Origin: Rikenellaceae bacterium
Lineage (GTDB): Bacteria > Bacteroidota > Bacteroidia > Bacteroidales > UBA932
Direction: 5' to 3'
DNA: 15,646 bases
Assembly (NCBI GenBank): GCA_012800665.1
Contig: JAAZIW010000079.1
Span: 1 to 15,646 of the forward strand
Shown here: positions 14,259-15,646 of the stretch, one piece after another
Layout: each line of letters opens with the position of its first letter
Numbering within the stretch: position 1 is the first letter of the stretch
Position numbers and translations under genes: made by a program
The notes under the pieces: generated by a model
What the model was told of the DNA's origin: nothing
Seen by the model: only the letters and a program-made list of their open reading frames with translations
Database searches by the model: none

Positions 14259-15646
14259 ATGAAAAACATAATTAAAATTTTAATGGCGCTTCTTACTCTT
14301 GCTGCTTTCTCTTTTACATCATGCAAGAAAGAAGAGCAAAGCCTTTCCAAGGCCGTGATCGTGAGCGCTTCCCAGCTGACTTTTGCCGGGCAGAATGCTG
14401 ATCCTCAAATAATTACCGTGTATGCAGATGGCGGCTGGCTTGTAAAGGATGCCAAATCCTTACCGACATGGCTCTCTGTCAGCCCCACAACAGGCACAGG
14501 TACTACTGATGTTACCATATCCGTTACCGACAATATTCGCGATGGAGCTCTTGACAACAACCGGAAGTACACAATCGTTTTCAAAGGCGGCACCGATGCC
14601 AGCGAATCACCGATGGTGGTACTGCAAGAGGGCGACAAATACCGCGACATTCCTAATTCAAGCGTCAGCCAGGTAGTTGCAATGGATGACGATGCCGTGG
14701 TGATAGTGCCGGACGCCCAGGTTGCTGCGCGTACGGGTGCAGGCGTGGTGCTTACAGACGGTACTTCCAACATTTACGCATATTGCGACACCACGGGAAT
14801 CAAGGTGGGGGACAAGGTTAGTGTCAAAGGTGACAAGGATACGGAAAATACAATTCCGGTCCTCTCCAATGTGGATGAAATTACTGTCAAGGAAGCCGGA
14901 GTGATGACATATCCGGAGCCGGTAGAGGTAATAGAGATTGACAGTTATGCTCCCACATCTTCCGAGTATTTTATGGCTCAGGGCCTGCTTACTCAAAACA
15001 ATCTGAAGCTTGGTTCTTATGGTGCTGACGGCAAATTTGTTGTCGCTCCCAATCTTATAAGCATCAATATCCTGGCTCCCGACGCCAATCTCGGTGTGCC
15101 CGCTCTTTCCGGTCACGTTGTAACCGTTTATGGTTACTTCGAAGGAATTGCCACGCCGGTAATCAATATGGCGTTGGCGAAGATAGAGGACAACGGACTC
15201 GAAGACAGACAGCCGATTTATTATGAAAGCTGGCAGGGACAGAGCCAGAACAAGCAGAAGGTGGAAGATTGGAGTCTCACAAATATGATGGGTACCGGAG
15301 TTGAGGGAGTAACTTATGCCGCCGGCTCAGCAGTGGATATTCGCTGGACCTATAAGCAGGGAAGCGCAACCGGTTATCTGAAATATGTGAACGAGCTATG
15401 GAAGGGTCCTGAAAGCAACCCATATGCCCACACCGGTGCAGAAAATCCTGATGAGCAGGCCGCACACCTCTATGCAGGCACAGGCACTTTCAATGCCGCT
15501 GAATCCTGGGTGGAGATACGCGATATAAAGATAGGCAGAGCAAAGGCCCTTAAACTCGGTATGGGTATATTCGGCGTGAATGGATGGGAGACTGAGGCTC
15601 CTGCGGAATTGCCTTATACCTTTAAATATAAGTTCGATAATGAAAC
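14259..15646 (+). CDS. BACON-domain surface lipoprotein with OB-like repeats, 3' truncated by window edge
   Basis: The frame from ATG 14259 stays open to the right edge (462 codons plus 2 nt); the stop is outside. The start follows the SusD stop by 22 nt. The N-terminus MKNIIKILMALLTLAAFSFT runs into SC with lipidated Cys22, followed by KKEE, a basic-then-acidic run like the surface-export signal of Bacteroidota lipoproteins. Residues about 33-124 look like a BACON domain: W60, PTWLSVSPTTGTGTTDVTIS at 69-88, and a closing VVLQEG. Residues about 135-212 look like an OB-fold (VVLTDGTSNIYAYC, VGDKVSVKG), and about 222-310 like a second one (YFMAQGLLTQ, LSGHVVTVYGYFEG). From about 318 a new domain begins (YYESWQGQ, WTYKQGSATGYLKYVNELW) that I cannot name, possibly jelly-roll-like. 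The position after susD suggests a surface accessory ligand-binding protein; whether a catalytic domain follows is unknown. Confidence 0.88.
   Translation, partial: MKNIIKILMALLTLAAFSFTSCKKEEQSLSKAVIVSASQLTFAGQNADPQIITVYADGGWLVKDAKSLPTWLSVSPTTGTGTTDVTISVTDNIRDGALDNNRKYTIVFKGGTDASESPMVVLQEGDKYRDIPNSSVSQVVAMDDDAVVIVPDAQVAARTGAGVVLTDGTSNIYAYCDTTGIKVGDKVSVKGDKDTENTIPVLSNVDEITVKEAGVMTYPEPVEVIEIDSYAPTSSEYFMAQGLLTQNNLKLGSYGADGKFVVAPNLISINILAPDANLGVPALSGHVVTVYGYFEGIATPVINMALAKIEDNGLEDRQPIYYESWQGQSQNKQKVEDWSLTNMMGTGVEGVTYAAGSAVDIRWTYKQGSATGYLKYVNELWKGPESNPYAHTGAENPDEQAAHLYAGTGTFNAAESWVEIRDIKIGRAKALKLGMGIFGVNGWETEAPAELPYTFKYKFDNE

Larger units (their letters stand above)
7116..15646 (+). other. SusCD-type nutrient-acquisition operon with a phosphoesterase (3' end outside window)
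   Basis: Four same-strand genes (phosphoesterase, SusC-like, SusD-like, BACON lipoprotein) are separated by 37, 16 and 22 nt with no promoter-like box or terminator hairpin seen between them, so they form one likely transcript from about 7100. The layout is that of a polysaccharide-utilisation-type locus, yet no glycoside hydrolase, polysaccharide lyase, or hybrid two-component, SusR or ECF/anti-sigma regulator is in view. Later enzymes may lie beyond the right edge. The phosphoesterase is the only clue to substrate chemistry. Confidence 0.75.

Overview
The window reads as chromosomal DNA of a member of the Bacteroidota, most likely Bacteroidales. The evidence is a SusC/SusD outer-membrane pair, lipoproteins with Bacteroidota-style acidic residues after the lipobox cysteine, a Bacteroidota-type triosephosphate isomerase, promoter boxes resembling the Bacteroidota TAnnTTTG (-7) signal, and few Shine-Dalgarno sequences. 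Genus cannot be fixed from this stretch. Genes are tightly packed, no intergenic gap exceeds about 150 bases, and no RNA genes, CRISPR arrays or insertion sequences were seen.

Layout. (1) 1-1386 (+): the 3' part of rmuC, cut by the left edge, with a long 11-residue-repeat coiled coil. (2) 1453-4337 (-): a three-gene housekeeping operon transcribed leftwards, tyrS, rbfA and a LolC/LolE-type permease, with spacings of 3 nt and a 4-nt GTGA overlap. (3) 4414-6567 (+), divergent from tyrS: tpiA and, 3 nt later, a GlpT-type glycerol-3-phosphate:phosphate antiporter. (4) 6564-6965 (-): a small lipoprotein of unknown function converging on glpT; their stop codons share one TTAA. (5) 7116 to the right edge (+): a SusCD-type nutrient-uptake operon made of an exported calcineurin-like phosphoesterase, a SusC-family TonB-dependent receptor, a SusD-family lipoprotein, and a BACON-domain lipoprotein cut by the right edge.

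How the genes may work together. The last operon has the architecture of a polysaccharide-utilisation-type locus, but the only enzyme in view is a metallophosphoesterase rather than a glycoside hydrolase. This suggests, without proving it, that the imported nutrient is a phosphoester-containing compound. The neighbouring tpiA-glpT pair would handle glycerol-3-phosphate and triose phosphates in the inner membrane and cytoplasm, so a glycerophosphodiester or other organophosphate substrate is a testable hypothesis. 

The most distinctive non-coding signal is a 48/49-nt sequence present twice (4349-4396 and 6977-7025; 42 of 48 aligned positions identical). Each copy lies the same distance upstream of a leftward gene (tyrS and the small lipoprotein) and looks like a shared promoter module with a TTG, a 20-nt spacer and CAAATTTG.
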